Positions 34,854 to 41,662 of a DNA stretch of 64,000 nt are shown piece after piece. The translations under genes and the position numbers were made by a program. The stretch spans positions 62,001 to 126,000 of the forward strand of contig JBAOHI010000094.1 in the NCBI GenBank assembly GCA_037045535.1, written 5' to 3'. The stretch's first letter is position 1, and each line of letters begins with the position of its first letter. The notes under the pieces are model-generated. The model was not told the origin of the DNA, ran no database searches, and worked only from the letters and a program-made list of their open reading frames with translations. This stretch comes from Competibacter_A sp037045535 (lineage in GTDB: Bacteria; Pseudomonadota; Gammaproteobacteria; Competibacterales; Competibacteraceae).

Positions 34854-35722
34854 GGTACGCCTGGATCGATGCGCATCGGCAAGAGTTCCCCTTGGCGGAC
34901 CTGTGCGCCGCCCTGGAGGTCAGCATCAGCGGCTACCGGGCCTGGAAGCGCGGCGGTATACCGGACCGCCAGCGGCTGACGGACCGCCAGATGGTGGCGC
35001 TGATCCGGGCCATCCATGCCGAACTCAAAGGCGCCTACGGCAGCCCGCGCATGGTGCGGGAACTGCGAGCACGTGGCTTTCCGGCCAGCAAGGGGCGGGT
35101 GGAGCGCCTGATGCGCAAATACGGCATTCGGGCTCGCCATAAGCGGCGCTACAAGGTGACGACGGACTCGAAGCACGGCTTGCCGGTGGCGGAGAACCGG
35201 CTGGACCGGAACTTCATGCCGACGGCGCCAAACCAGGTGTGGACGTCGGACATCACGTACCTGTGGACAGACGAAGGCTGGCTGTATCTTGCCATCGTCA
35301 TGGATTTGTTCAACCGGGAAATCGTCGGCTGGTCCCTGAAACCGCGCATGATGGCCGATATCGCCACCGATGCGCTGACCATGGCCTGGTTCAGGAAGTG
35401 GCCGACGCCAGGCTTGCTGCACCACTCCGACCGGGGCAGCCAGTACGCGAGCCACGCCTTCCAAGACAAGCTCCGGGAATACGGCATGACGTGCTCGATG
35501 AGCCGGAAGGGCAACTGCTGGGACAACGCTCCGACCGAGAGCTGGTTCAACAGCTTCAAGAACGAGCGGGTGCATGGCGTTCCCTACGCCAGCCATGCCG
35601 ACATGAAGGCCGCGAGCTTCGAGTACATCGAGGTGTTCTACAACCGGAAACGGCTGCATTCGACCCTCGGCTACCGCTCGCCCGTTCAATTCCTGGAACA
35701 TTGGACCAGCCAGCAGACTTAG
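34850..35722 (+). CDS. IS3 OrfB transposase, DDE type (copy 1)
   Basis: 290 residues. An N-terminal HTH_21-like region (LKGAYGSPRMVRELRARGF) precedes the rve integrase core. The catalytic triad is visible: Asp in QVWTSDITYLW, Asp in LLHHSDRGSQY and Glu in DNAPTESWFNSFK. Its own ATG overlaps the OrfA stop (ATGA); the -1 frame is also open from the A7G run, so both coupling and frameshifting are possible. It appears intact. Confidence 0.93.
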   Translation: MRYAWIDAHRQEFPLADLCAALEVSISGYRAWKRGGIPDRQRLTDRQMVALIRAIHAELKGAYGSPRMVRELRARGFPASKGRVERLMRKYGIRARHKRRYKVTTDSKHGLPVAENRLDRNFMPTAPNQVWTSDITYLWTDEGWLYLAIVMDLFNREIVGWSLKPRMMADIATDALTMAWFRKWPTPGLLHHSDRGSQYASHAFQDKLREYGMTCSMSRKGNCWDNAPTESWFNSFKNERVHGVPYASHADMKAASFEYIEVFYNRKRLHSTLGYRSPVQFLEHWTSQQT

Positions 35723-36370
35723 GAAAAACTGGTAGCATGAAACCCGCCCTTTGGAAGACGAAAAACAGAGGGAAGCTCACCTAGTTTTCGGAAGGAGGTA
35801 ATGCGACGCGTCAATAGATTGCGGGCTGTATCCGCCTCTACTTCCATCATAACCGCCCAGTCGTGACCTTCGGTAAACGTTCGTTCCAGATTATGTGAGG
35901 GTACGCGAGCGGGTCCGGCCATATCGAATATGAACAGTCCGCCTGGGGCAAGCGCTTTATAAATCCGGTTAAATGTTTTCGCACGAACCGCAGCGCTATT
36001 TGCTGTATCGAACGTGTAGTTGAAAACTTCTCCTATTGCTGTCACGGCAACGCAAGGAGGAATGCCCGCTGTGACAAAGGACTCCATCCGAAATGTCGCT
36101 CCAGGGACGCGCTTGCGTGCCATTTTGAGTAGTGGTTCCGATAGGTCGAATCCGACGACTTTATAGCCAGCATCATACAGCAAGCGCGACGTGACTCCGC
36201 TGCCACATCCAAAATCGACTATGGTTCCGCCGAGACTTCCGGCGTGATTCAACTCCTCAAGAATCACGGGAACAACGCTCGTAGCCAGATGGCCAAATCC
36301 TGCGTCGTGAATATATGCTAGGTCGTCTCGGTAGGCGTGTTGCATGTGTTCAGCTCGGGGATGACGCCAA

Positions 36371-36415
36371 GCTCAACGGCAGCGGTCAGTCGTCCGCTGG
36401 GGCGACTTATTGGCC
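36371..36415 (-). repeat. attC-like site after the GNAT cassette
   Basis: 45 bp. The minus strand begins GGCCAAT (near RYYYAAC) and ends GTTGAGC (a full GTTRRRY match). Between them AAGTCGCCCCAGCGGAC and CCGCTGCC can pair around CAGCGG/CCGCTG. The GNAT stop (TAA) lies within it. The methyltransferase ATG follows 26 bp after the GTT. Confidence 0.6.
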
Positions 36416-36922
36416 ATTCGCTTTGAATCCTTCGTGGAAATAGACGGTGCCCTGCGGAGTGTGGGCGTCGAAAGACAAAGCGAAAAAGACCTCCTGAGGA
36501 ACTCCCTCAAGCACAAGCCCCGGCATGTTTTTGAATCCAAATTTCTTGTAGTAATCCGGATGCCCGACGAGACAACATCCTTTGGCATTCAGGGCTTTCA
36601 ACCGTGATAGTCCTTCCAACATTAGGGCCTTACCAATGCCCTGCCGCTGATACTCTGGAAACACCGAAACAGGCCCAAGGCCATACCAGTTCCGAGCTCC
36701 ATCCGAAATGATCACAGGAGAGATGGCAATATGGCCTATAACTCGGCCATCTAGTTCTGCGACAAGCGACACTGTAAGGGCTTTGGCAGCGCGTAATGCT
36801 TCAACGATGAACTGCTCCGTGTGATTACTGATCTCCAGGGTCTTAAAGGCGGCTACGGTCACCTCGGTTATCGCGCTTGCATCGGCATCGGTTTCGCTCC
36901 TGATGACAACACTTGAATTCAT
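36407..36922 (-). CDS. GNAT-family N-acetyltransferase (cassette gene)
   Basis: 171 residues from the ATG at 36922, preceded by GGAAGACGAG. It resembles YhbS-type acetyltransferases. The acetyl-CoA motif is GLGPVSVFPEYQRQGIGKAL, followed by LNAKGCCLVGHPDYYKKFGF and a C-terminal GTVYFHEGF. Acetyl acceptor unknown. GNAT genes are among the most frequent integron cassette cargo, including drug-modifying ones, but the sequence does not show an aminoglycoside-acetyltransferase signature. The stop codon is inside the following attC-like site. Confidence 0.85.
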   Translation of the reverse strand: MNSSVVIRSETDADASAITEVTVAAFKTLEISNHTEQFIVEALRAAKALTVSLVAELDGRVIGHIAISPVIISDGARNWYGLGPVSVFPEYQRQGIGKALMLEGLSRLKALNAKGCCLVGHPDYYKKFGFKNMPGLVLEGVPQEVFFALSFDAHTPQGTVYFHEGFKANGQ

Positions 36923-36953
36923 GGTCTCGTCTTCCTTTTTTTCGCAGGCCAAC

Positions 36954-37104
36954 AGGACGGTGGATAAGCCGCGCAAGGCGAGAAAGCCGCAGGCTTTTTC
37001 GCCTAGAGTCGGCGATCCGCGTGGTTATACGGCGCGGATCGCCAAGCAACCATGTGGATGCTGATCCGCCGTCCCGTAGTGCGGGCGCGAAGCGACCGCA
37101 CTAC
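36954..37104 (-). repeat. 150-bp multi-hairpin repeat, copy 1
   Basis: About 150 bp closely similar to the copy at 41134-41286. An outer stem (GACGGTGGATAAGC with GCTGATCCGCCGTC) encloses two hairpins: GCGAGAAAGCC/GGCTTTTTCGC, and ATCCGCGTGGTT/AACCATGTGGAT with G-T pairs. A further hairpin GTAGTGCGGGCGC-GAA-GCGACCGCACTAC follows. It lies between the GFA and GNAT cassettes, directly next to the GTTGGCC that begins the GNAT cassette. Confidence 0.85.
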
Positions 37105-37167
37105 GCTCGGGTTCAGACGCGGCGGCATATCAGAGCCAACATCGCCTGGAACCTGTTGCTAGGGCCA

Positions 37168-37545
37168 CTAGAATTTGAACGTTTTGATTGCTTCTTCCCA
37201 GTTCTTTCCATCGAATGCTCCAATCTCGATTTTGGTCCTTTCAGTATCAAAGTCGTCGAGACAACGGACATTGATGCTGTACATGTTCGGGGCCGCACGG
37301 GGATTGCTAAATGGATGAATGCCGCAGTGTTTACAGAACCAGTGTTTGGCTGTTTTCGACCCGAACTGATAGAGCGCCAGCGCATCTTGCCCCGCGAGCA
37401 GCTTGAAGCGCTCCGGCGGAACACGATGATGCAGGGCCCCCTTCTTTGTACAGATGGAACAGTTGCATTCAATGGCCTTAGTGAGGTCGGTTTCGATCTC
37501 AAACCGAACTTGGCCACAATGACAACCACCCTTATACGTTCTCAT
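37168..37545 (-). CDS. GFA-family protein (glutathione-dependent formaldehyde-activating enzyme-like)
   Basis: 125 residues, starting MRTYKGGCHCGQVRFEIETD. Zinc ligands follow the GFA/CENP-V pattern: GCHCG, ECNCSICTKKGAL and CKHCGIHPFSNPRAAP. The fold binds two zinc ions; some members bind glutathione adducts of formaldehyde, many have unknown substrates. The ATG at 37545 lies about 19 bp after the cassette start at GTTAGGGC. GFA genes are recurrent integron cargo. Intact by sequence. Confidence 0.85.
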   Translation of the reverse strand: MRTYKGGCHCGQVRFEIETDLTKAIECNCSICTKKGALHHRVPPERFKLLAGQDALALYQFGSKTAKHWFCKHCGIHPFSNPRAAPNMYSINVRCLDDFDTERTKIEIGAFDGKNWEEAIKTFKF

Positions 37546-37563
37546 GATCAGCTCTGAGTGAGT

Positions 37564-37650
37564 GGCCCTAACGATAAGGGTAACTTGACGGCGAAAGCGT
37601 AGCGACGATAGGCGCAAAGCTTTTGCCGATCAAGTTGACCCGCTGGTAGG
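37564..37650 (-). repeat. attC-like site upstream of the GFA cassette
   Basis: 87 bp. On the minus strand GGGTCAACTTGATCGGCAA and (further on) GCCGTCAAGTTACCC pair over their whole length, with single unpaired C and T bases on one arm. These extrahelical bases are a hallmark of attC. The left end is GCCTACC and the right end GTTAGGGC. The central TTTGCGCC/TATCGTCGCTACG stretch forms the loop. Confidence 0.75.
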
Positions 37651-37720
37651 CGATTATTTACATTCGGCGTAATACGCTTCGCTATTGCGCCATACGCGGG
37701 CTGGGACTTTCCCACGCCCC

Positions 37721-37990
37721 TCAATACAGTTCAAACTTCTGGATGAGCTGTTCGTAACTGGGTAGATTGATTCCTTCCGCCAAGGCGCTTTCATATTCAG
37801 CCTGTAGCGCTTCCAAAACATTGTAATACTGTTCTATCGTTTCCTGAAGATTACATTTTTCGTCAATCTTTTCATCATCAAATTCTTGGATGTTGGCGTC
37901 CAAGGCATTCAGTGCGCCATTCAAGTCATGAATCTTCGCGGCGAGTATCGGGATGACAACGGAAAGGTCTCTTTCGCTGATTGATCGCAT
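37721..37990 (-). CDS. Small acidic protein, possible partner/antitoxin of the upstream gene
   Basis: 89 residues, MRSISERDLSVVIPILAAKI onward, largely helical and acidic (QEFDDEKIDEKCNLQETIEQ). It starts 18 bp after the preceding gene in the same cassette, so the two are co-transcribed. A small acidic protein after a putative toxin is the usual antitoxin arrangement in cassettes, although the order here is toxin first. No family is recognised; the role is inferred from context only. Confidence 0.45.
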   Translation of the reverse strand: MRSISERDLSVVIPILAAKIHDLNGALNALDANIQEFDDEKIDEKCNLQETIEQYYNVLEALQAEYESALAEGINLPSYEQLIQKFELY

Positions 37991-38008
37991 AGGTCACCTC
38001 ACATGGGG

Positions 38009-38527
38009 TCAAATAGAAGAAAATTTGAGGGAAGCGCGCTTGTCTTCGACCGCCTTTGCAAGCGCCGACCTTGCGAGCGTGTTGAGCGCACCCTCGTAAG
38101 CGGTTTTCGTCATGGAATTAATGCACCGCAACGAATAATGATTGGGGTCGCGTCGGCTGGGAGTATGTTTGACATCTAACGATGCTGGAATTGGCGTGTC
38201 TTTAGGCAGCAGGAAATAAAACCATCCGCCATAGCCGAAACAGCCTGGGGTTCCGCTCAACGATGTTCCTTCTTTCCAGCTCACATAAGGATTATTCGAT
38301 TGATTGCGGTCATTAACTCCCCTTATCCAGATAATATCATTCGTATCCTTGAAAGTGGTAACGTCTGGCGCACGGAAAGTTCCGTCGCCACGTTCAAACC
38401 CTTCATATTCAGGGTGCAGGCTACCGGTGCCTTCCTGCTGGATAAAATTCTTCTGCCGTTGCGAAGTATTTTTTCCCCATGCAGATGCTTTGCAGGCGCG
38501 ATATAGATCAAGCGGGATGTTGGTCAT
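38009..38527 (-). CDS. Cassette protein, possible Tse2-like ADP-ribosyltransferase-fold toxin
   Basis: 172 residues, MTNIPLDLYRACKASAWGKN onward. The C-terminal part PKDTPIPASLDVKHTP, then HYSLRCINSMTKTAYEGALN, resembles the Tse2/ART-like toxin tail pattern of 'LPxGTxIPxGLxVxxD', 'HYxLxPxxxMxxxxYxxAL'. N-terminal LYRACK and the central GYGGWFYFLL fit an ADP-ribosyltransferase-like core. This is a weak, pattern-based call. A small acidic gene follows 18 bp downstream in the same cassette, consistent with a toxin-antitoxin unit, a frequent stabiliser of cassette arrays. The gene has its own cassette start at GTTAGGC, about 85 bp upstream. Confidence 0.4.
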   Translation of the reverse strand: MTNIPLDLYRACKASAWGKNTSQRQKNFIQQEGTGSLHPEYEGFERGDGTFRAPDVTTFKDTNDIIWIRGVNDRNQSNNPYVSWKEGTSLSGTPGCFGYGGWFYFLLPKDTPIPASLDVKHTPSRRDPNHYSLRCINSMTKTAYEGALNTLARSALAKAVEDKRASLKFSSI

Positions 38528-38605
38528 GGTGAGCCTCTTTAAGGTTTTATTGATCGCGTATTCGTTTCGAGCGCTGTGCGTACCCTACACGGCTTATAAA
38601 TTAAA

Positions 38606-38679
38606 GCCTAACGTCGCAAATAACCGGAGCAATGCGAGCGCCAGCGAGTATTGCGTCCGAGTTGATTTGCCTTGTTAGC
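38606..38679 (-). repeat. attC-like site after the 341-residue orphan gene
   Basis: 74 bp. The minus-strand right end is GTTAGGC, a perfect R' core; the left end is GCTAAC. The arms CTAACAAGGCAAATCAACTC and GTTATTTGCGACGTTAG pair with several unpaired bases, and GGACGCAAT pairs with ATTGCTCC. The stop codon of the 341-residue gene (TAA) lies inside the left core. This is the best attC candidate in the window. Confidence 0.8.
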
Positions 38680-39700
38680 ACTGTTTTATCTGTGTTTGAA
38701 CGTTACGAAAAAGCAACTGACCATCATTTTGTTCATATACCCAAGCGCCTTCTTTGTGATCCCAATACGTTTGGAATACCCTACGATTACGGAAAATTTC
38801 CGTAGGCAGCGGGTACGATGCATGGGGGTTATGATACACGCGCAATCCATCGATTAAATGCTCCGCATACGATGCTTTCGGCAGAGTTGTTTTGTGCGGT
38901 ATTGAGCCGCTAACATTTAGCGATACTGCAGTAAACACCGAATGGCTAGCAGGGTCTTGCGACAGTGCCAGCGCCTTTCCCCACGTTGCCGTAGGATTGA
39001 AAACCACGGCGCTGATTTCTTTCGCGGCATCACTATTAAAAAGACCTACTGATATGGGTGCCCCATTGCGCTTCAAAACACGTTCGATTTGCTGGCCTTT
39101 GGGTTGATCTGAAAAATCACCCTCTTTCATATACGCTTCTTCATCCACATAGTAACCAAACAGGAGCGCTTCGATAGTTCTCTGAGCTTGCAAGTTCGCA
39201 AATGGGCGATCGAATGGTGCAAGTGCTAGCACGAACGGCTTATTTCTAACATGACCAAGTGAAGAGTAAGAATTGCGATACTTCTCCAACTTGGACGAAA
39301 AGCTATTACTTAACCTTACAATAGCCTCTTCATTAAATTTATTTAGGTCATCGGGAATATCTTCTGCTTTTTGACCATGGATGGGTGTTGTTTGATCGTC
39401 ATTTAGTGCTACCGTCGCTTCCATCGAAAAGTGATAGGGTTCAGTAATCACGAAATCAGGCCGATTGTGCTGAAAATCGACAACTAATCGATAATGTTTA
39501 AGAACAGCGTGCAAATACAGTTCCCAAAACGCTGGCTCAAATGATGTTTGAAATTCTTTAACAAACTTGCCATCACGATCTTGGAAACCTCTCGCCCAAT
39601 CCTGAAGTACATCCAATGCATATCGATTCCGTTCACACACAATACTCCGGAAACTTGGGTGCAACTTTTCCTGATCGACGATTGGTGTAAAAAGGTTCAT
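38675..39700 (-). CDS. 341-residue cassette protein of unknown function
   Basis: MNLFTPIVDQEKLHPSFRSI onward. No family recognised with confidence. One region, SFEPAFWELYLHAVLKHYRL, then NRPDFVITEPYHFSMEAT, has the spacing of a PD-(D/E)xK nuclease core (Glu, then P-D-F, then E-x-T instead of E-x-K). This is only suggestive because the lysine is missing. No signal peptide or membrane segment. The ATG lies 16 bp after GTTAGAAC, i.e. at the start of its cassette, and the stop falls inside the next attC. GC content is clearly below the backbone. An IS4 element sits immediately upstream and probably separates it from any array promoter. Confidence 0.65.
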   Translation of the reverse strand: MNLFTPIVDQEKLHPSFRSIVCERNRYALDVLQDWARGFQDRDGKFVKEFQTSFEPAFWELYLHAVLKHYRLVVDFQHNRPDFVITEPYHFSMEATVALNDDQTTPIHGQKAEDIPDDLNKFNEEAIVRLSNSFSSKLEKYRNSYSSLGHVRNKPFVLALAPFDRPFANLQAQRTIEALLFGYYVDEEAYMKEGDFSDQPKGQQIERVLKRNGAPISVGLFNSDAAKEISAVVFNPTATWGKALALSQDPASHSVFTAVSLNVSGSIPHKTTLPKASYAEHLIDGLRVYHNPHASYPLPTEIFRNRRVFQTYWDHKEGAWVYEQNDGQLLFRNVQTQIKQC

Positions 39701-39718
39701 GGCTTTAAAGTTCTAACG

Positions 39719-41124
39719 CACTCGATTGCCCACAAGTCACCCTGACGAAATAAAAGTTTCTTTGGCGGCGGCGATGCCGATGGCGAATGCCCGAACCTTC
39801 TGCATGCCTTCCCAGATGGCCTTGGGTCCGGGATGAGCATCGCTTTTGCGGCCGAGGAAGCCGCCGAAGCCGGCGATCAGTCGCACCATTTGGCCCAAAG
39901 GTGGCGGCGTTGCCGGGGGTTTGGCGCGGTGGGCGACGATCCAGGCGGCCTGCCATTCCCCGGGGTCGAACACCACGTCGCACGGCAGATTCGGGCAGTC
40001 CCGGCCCCAGGTTACCAGGTGCAGGATGCGCCAGGCGATGATCAGGTAAATGACCAAGGCCCGTTCGAGCCGCTCCAAGGTGCCGAGCTGGAGGGCTTCC
40101 ACCCGGCAGCCCGATTTCCAAATTCGGAAAAAAATTTCCGCCAGCCAACGCCGACGATACCAGTCCACCAGTTCCACGACCGTTTCCAGCGTCTCGGCGG
40201 TTCGGTTGGTCAACAACCGCCATTCGATCCCTTTCTGGCCGGCCGGCGGGTGATTCTCGCGGGCCAGAATCGCCGTGACGGTCACGGTCGGCGCGCCTTT
40301 CCGGGCGGGCAAAGTCACCGACTCCCGGTAGACGGTTTGCCGCACGAGCCGGGCCGGCCGGTCCGGGGCAGCCGGCAGGGCGAATTCGACCTCGCCCAGC
40401 GCGTCGCGTCGCGCCAGCCGGTCCCACACCTTTTCGCCGGCCGTCGTATTGCGGTTGTGCGTGGCCCGCACCAGCCAGTCCGCCGGCGTGCCGCGCCGCG
40501 CGGCGGCGTCCATCAGCGCCCGCAAATCGCCTTCCCGATCCGCCACGTACACCAGCCGGGTATCCGGGGTTCGTTCGGCCAGGTCCGCAACAATCTCGTA
40601 CCCTTCCACCCAGCGGGTGCTTTCCTTCACTTGGGGTTGGTCTTTCGGCCCCCGCGCCCACATCCAGGCGTCGATCACCCCCAGCGCCAAGCCCTCGGGG
40701 GTGACCACCAGGGTCGGATGCGCGTACAGCCCGTGCTGGGCCTCGTAACTGAGCCGGCCCAACCCGGCAATCCCCGGCTGGCTGGTGAAATCCAACTCCG
40801 TGGTGTCCTGAACGCACAACGCCACCGGCTGACCTTGCAGCCGCTCGACGGTGCGCCGGGTATGCACCTCCAGGATTTCGCGCCACTCCACCGCCGGGTT
40901 GTCCAACAACCGGTAAGCCGCCTTGGTCTCCGCCCAGCCCCCGCTCGCCACAGGAATGCTCCCGGTCGGTGCCGCCGACAAATCGTCCACCAGCTTGATC
41001 AGCCGCCGCGTCCGCCGCGCGTCTCCCAACTCCACACCCCCAGTTCCCGCGCTACCCAACTCATCACGACCTCGCCAAAATGCCACTATATTACAATAAG
41101 TTGGGAGTTGTGGGTAAACGGGTG
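39719..41124 (-). mobile_element. IS4-family (IS50-like) insertion sequence inside an attC core
   Basis: 1406 bp. The ends read inward CACTCGATTGCCCACAAGTC and CACCCGTTTACCCACAACTC, a clear inverted repeat. AGTTCTAACG is duplicated on both sides (39709-39718 and 41125-41134), a 10-bp target duplication in the normal IS4 range. The duplicated bases contain the RYYYAAC-type core of an attC site. One transposase gene fills the element. Confidence 0.9.
39737..41086 (-). CDS. IS4-family transposase with Tn5-like N-terminal domain
   Basis: 449 residues from a GTG. The N-terminal VELGDARRTRRLIKLVDDLS and SGGWAETKAAYRLLDN are the Tn5-type DNA-binding domain. Catalytic residues fit DDE: Asp in ALCVQDTTELDFT, Asp in RLVYVADREGDLRAL, Glu in WYRRRWLAEIFFRIWKSGC (Y-x2-R-x3-E-x6-K signature). 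It appears full length and intact, so the element may be active. Confidence 0.92.
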   Translation of the reverse strand: MAFWRGRDELGSAGTGGVELGDARRTRRLIKLVDDLSAAPTGSIPVASGGWAETKAAYRLLDNPAVEWREILEVHTRRTVERLQGQPVALCVQDTTELDFTSQPGIAGLGRLSYEAQHGLYAHPTLVVTPEGLALGVIDAWMWARGPKDQPQVKESTRWVEGYEIVADLAERTPDTRLVYVADREGDLRALMDAAARRGTPADWLVRATHNRNTTAGEKVWDRLARRDALGEVEFALPAAPDRPARLVRQTVYRESVTLPARKGAPTVTVTAILARENHPPAGQKGIEWRLLTNRTAETLETVVELVDWYRRRWLAEIFFRIWKSGCRVEALQLGTLERLERALVIYLIIAWRILHLVTWGRDCPNLPCDVVFDPGEWQAAWIVAHRAKPPATPPPLGQMVRLIAGFGGFLGRKSDAHPGPKAIWEGMQKVRAFAIGIAAAKETFISSG

Positions 41125-41133
41125 AGTTCTAAC

Positions 41134-41286
41134 GGGGCGGCGGATAAGCCGCGCAAGGCGAGAAAGCCGCAGGCTTTTTCGCCTGGAGTCGGCTTGATCC
41201 GCATGGTTGTGCGGCGCAAAGCGCCAAACAACCATGCGGATGCTTATCCGCCGCCCCGTAGTGCGGGCGCGAAGCGTCCGCACTAC
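41134..41286 (-). repeat. 150-bp multi-hairpin repeat, copy 2
   Basis: GGGGCGGCGGATAAGC at 41134 pairs perfectly with GCTTATCCGCCGCCCC near 41250. Inside lie GCGAGAAAGCC/GGCTTTTTCGC and the perfect ATCCGCATGGTTGT/ACAACCATGCGGAT hairpin. A separate hairpin GTAGTGCGGGCGC-GAA-GCGTCCGCACTAC ends at 41286. The structure is that of a three-way junction plus hairpin. It directly abuts the attC core into which the IS4 element inserted. Confidence 0.88.
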
Positions 41287-41371
41287 AAGTGATTATACAG
41301 TTCTGAGGTTCCCCCGGAATTTGGTCTTCCAAGGGTGACGTAAGATGACGTTACTTTGGAAGGCAGAAATA

Positions 41372-41662
41372 ATGAAGATACCGAAGCAGGCATATACGCT
41401 GGAATTCAAGGAACAGGCGGTCAAGCGGGTGAAGGATGGGCAGTCCTTGGCCGGGGTAGCGCGGGAATTGGGGCTGGTCGAGCAGACCCTGCGCAACTGG
41501 GTCAAGGTCGCAGCGGCAGGCAAGCTGGCGGGGGCCGGCGGCAAGGCGGTGACGCCGGAGGAGATGGAATTGTCCCGGCTACGGGCTGAGAACCTGCGGC
41601 TCAAGCGGGAACTGGAAATCATAAAAAAAGCGGCGGCGTACTTCGCGAAGGATGCGCTATGA
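41372..41662 (+). CDS. IS3 OrfA (copy 2)
   Basis: 96 residues, identical to OrfA of copy 1 including the A7G slippery run before the stop. Helix-turn-helix protein of the OrfA/OrfAB system. Confidence 0.9.
   Translation: MKIPKQAYTLEFKEQAVKRVKDGQSLAGVARELGLVEQTLRNWVKVAAAGKLAGAGGKAVTPEEMELSRLRAENLRLKRELEIIKKAAAYFAKDAL

Larger units (their letters stand above)
34495..35779 (+). mobile_element. IS3-family insertion sequence, copy 1
   Basis: 1285 bp, identical in layout to copy 2 at 41304-42588. Ends are TGAGGTTCCCCCGG and, inverted at the right end, TGAGCTTCCCTCTG, with TTTGGTCTTCC / TTTCGTCTTCC further in, so the inverted repeats are about 27 bp and imperfect. A CCT duplication flanks it (34492-34494 and 35780-35782). 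It carries orfA and orfB. It disrupts a methyltransferase gene. Confidence 0.95.
34263..36345 (-). pseudogene. Class I SAM-dependent methyltransferase split by an IS3 element
   Basis: The 5' part (36345-35780) encodes GTIVDFGCGSGVTSRLLYDA (SAM-binding motif I), KVVGFDLSEPLLKMARKRVP (motif II) and LAPGGLFIFDMAGPARVP (motif IV/V). The 3' part (34494-34263) encodes YRRDFELHQLQLVDPLEVV and GLVGFMARKPT. Removing the IS and one copy of the CCT duplication joins them exactly in frame as SFRKLGD-LYRRDFELHQL, giving a protein of about 270 residues. The final 18 residues are encoded by the attC site. The substrate is unknown. The gene is inactivated by the insertion unless the element excises. Confidence 0.85.
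34240..41300 (-). other. Integron-like gene-cassette array without visible integrase
   Basis: Six consecutive small transcription units all read on the minus strand, each starting 10-70 bp after a GTTRRRY-like core and each ending in or next to an imperfect palindrome ending in AAC/GTT cores. Sites at 34255-34313, 36371-36415, 37564-37650 and 38606-38679 are good; those at 36947-37160 and the IS4-interrupted one at 39709 are partial. Gene stop codons fall inside three of the sites, a typical cassette trait. The contents are mutually unrelated. No intI gene is present in the window; by orientation it would lie beyond 41300. Two IS3 copies and one IS4 element have invaded the array. Confidence 0.7.

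Noticed and set aside
34536..35701. Long minus-strand frame across the IS3 element that appears to fuse with the methyltransferase tail
   Set aside because: It is the antisense of orfB; true methyltransferase continuity is shown by deleting the element.
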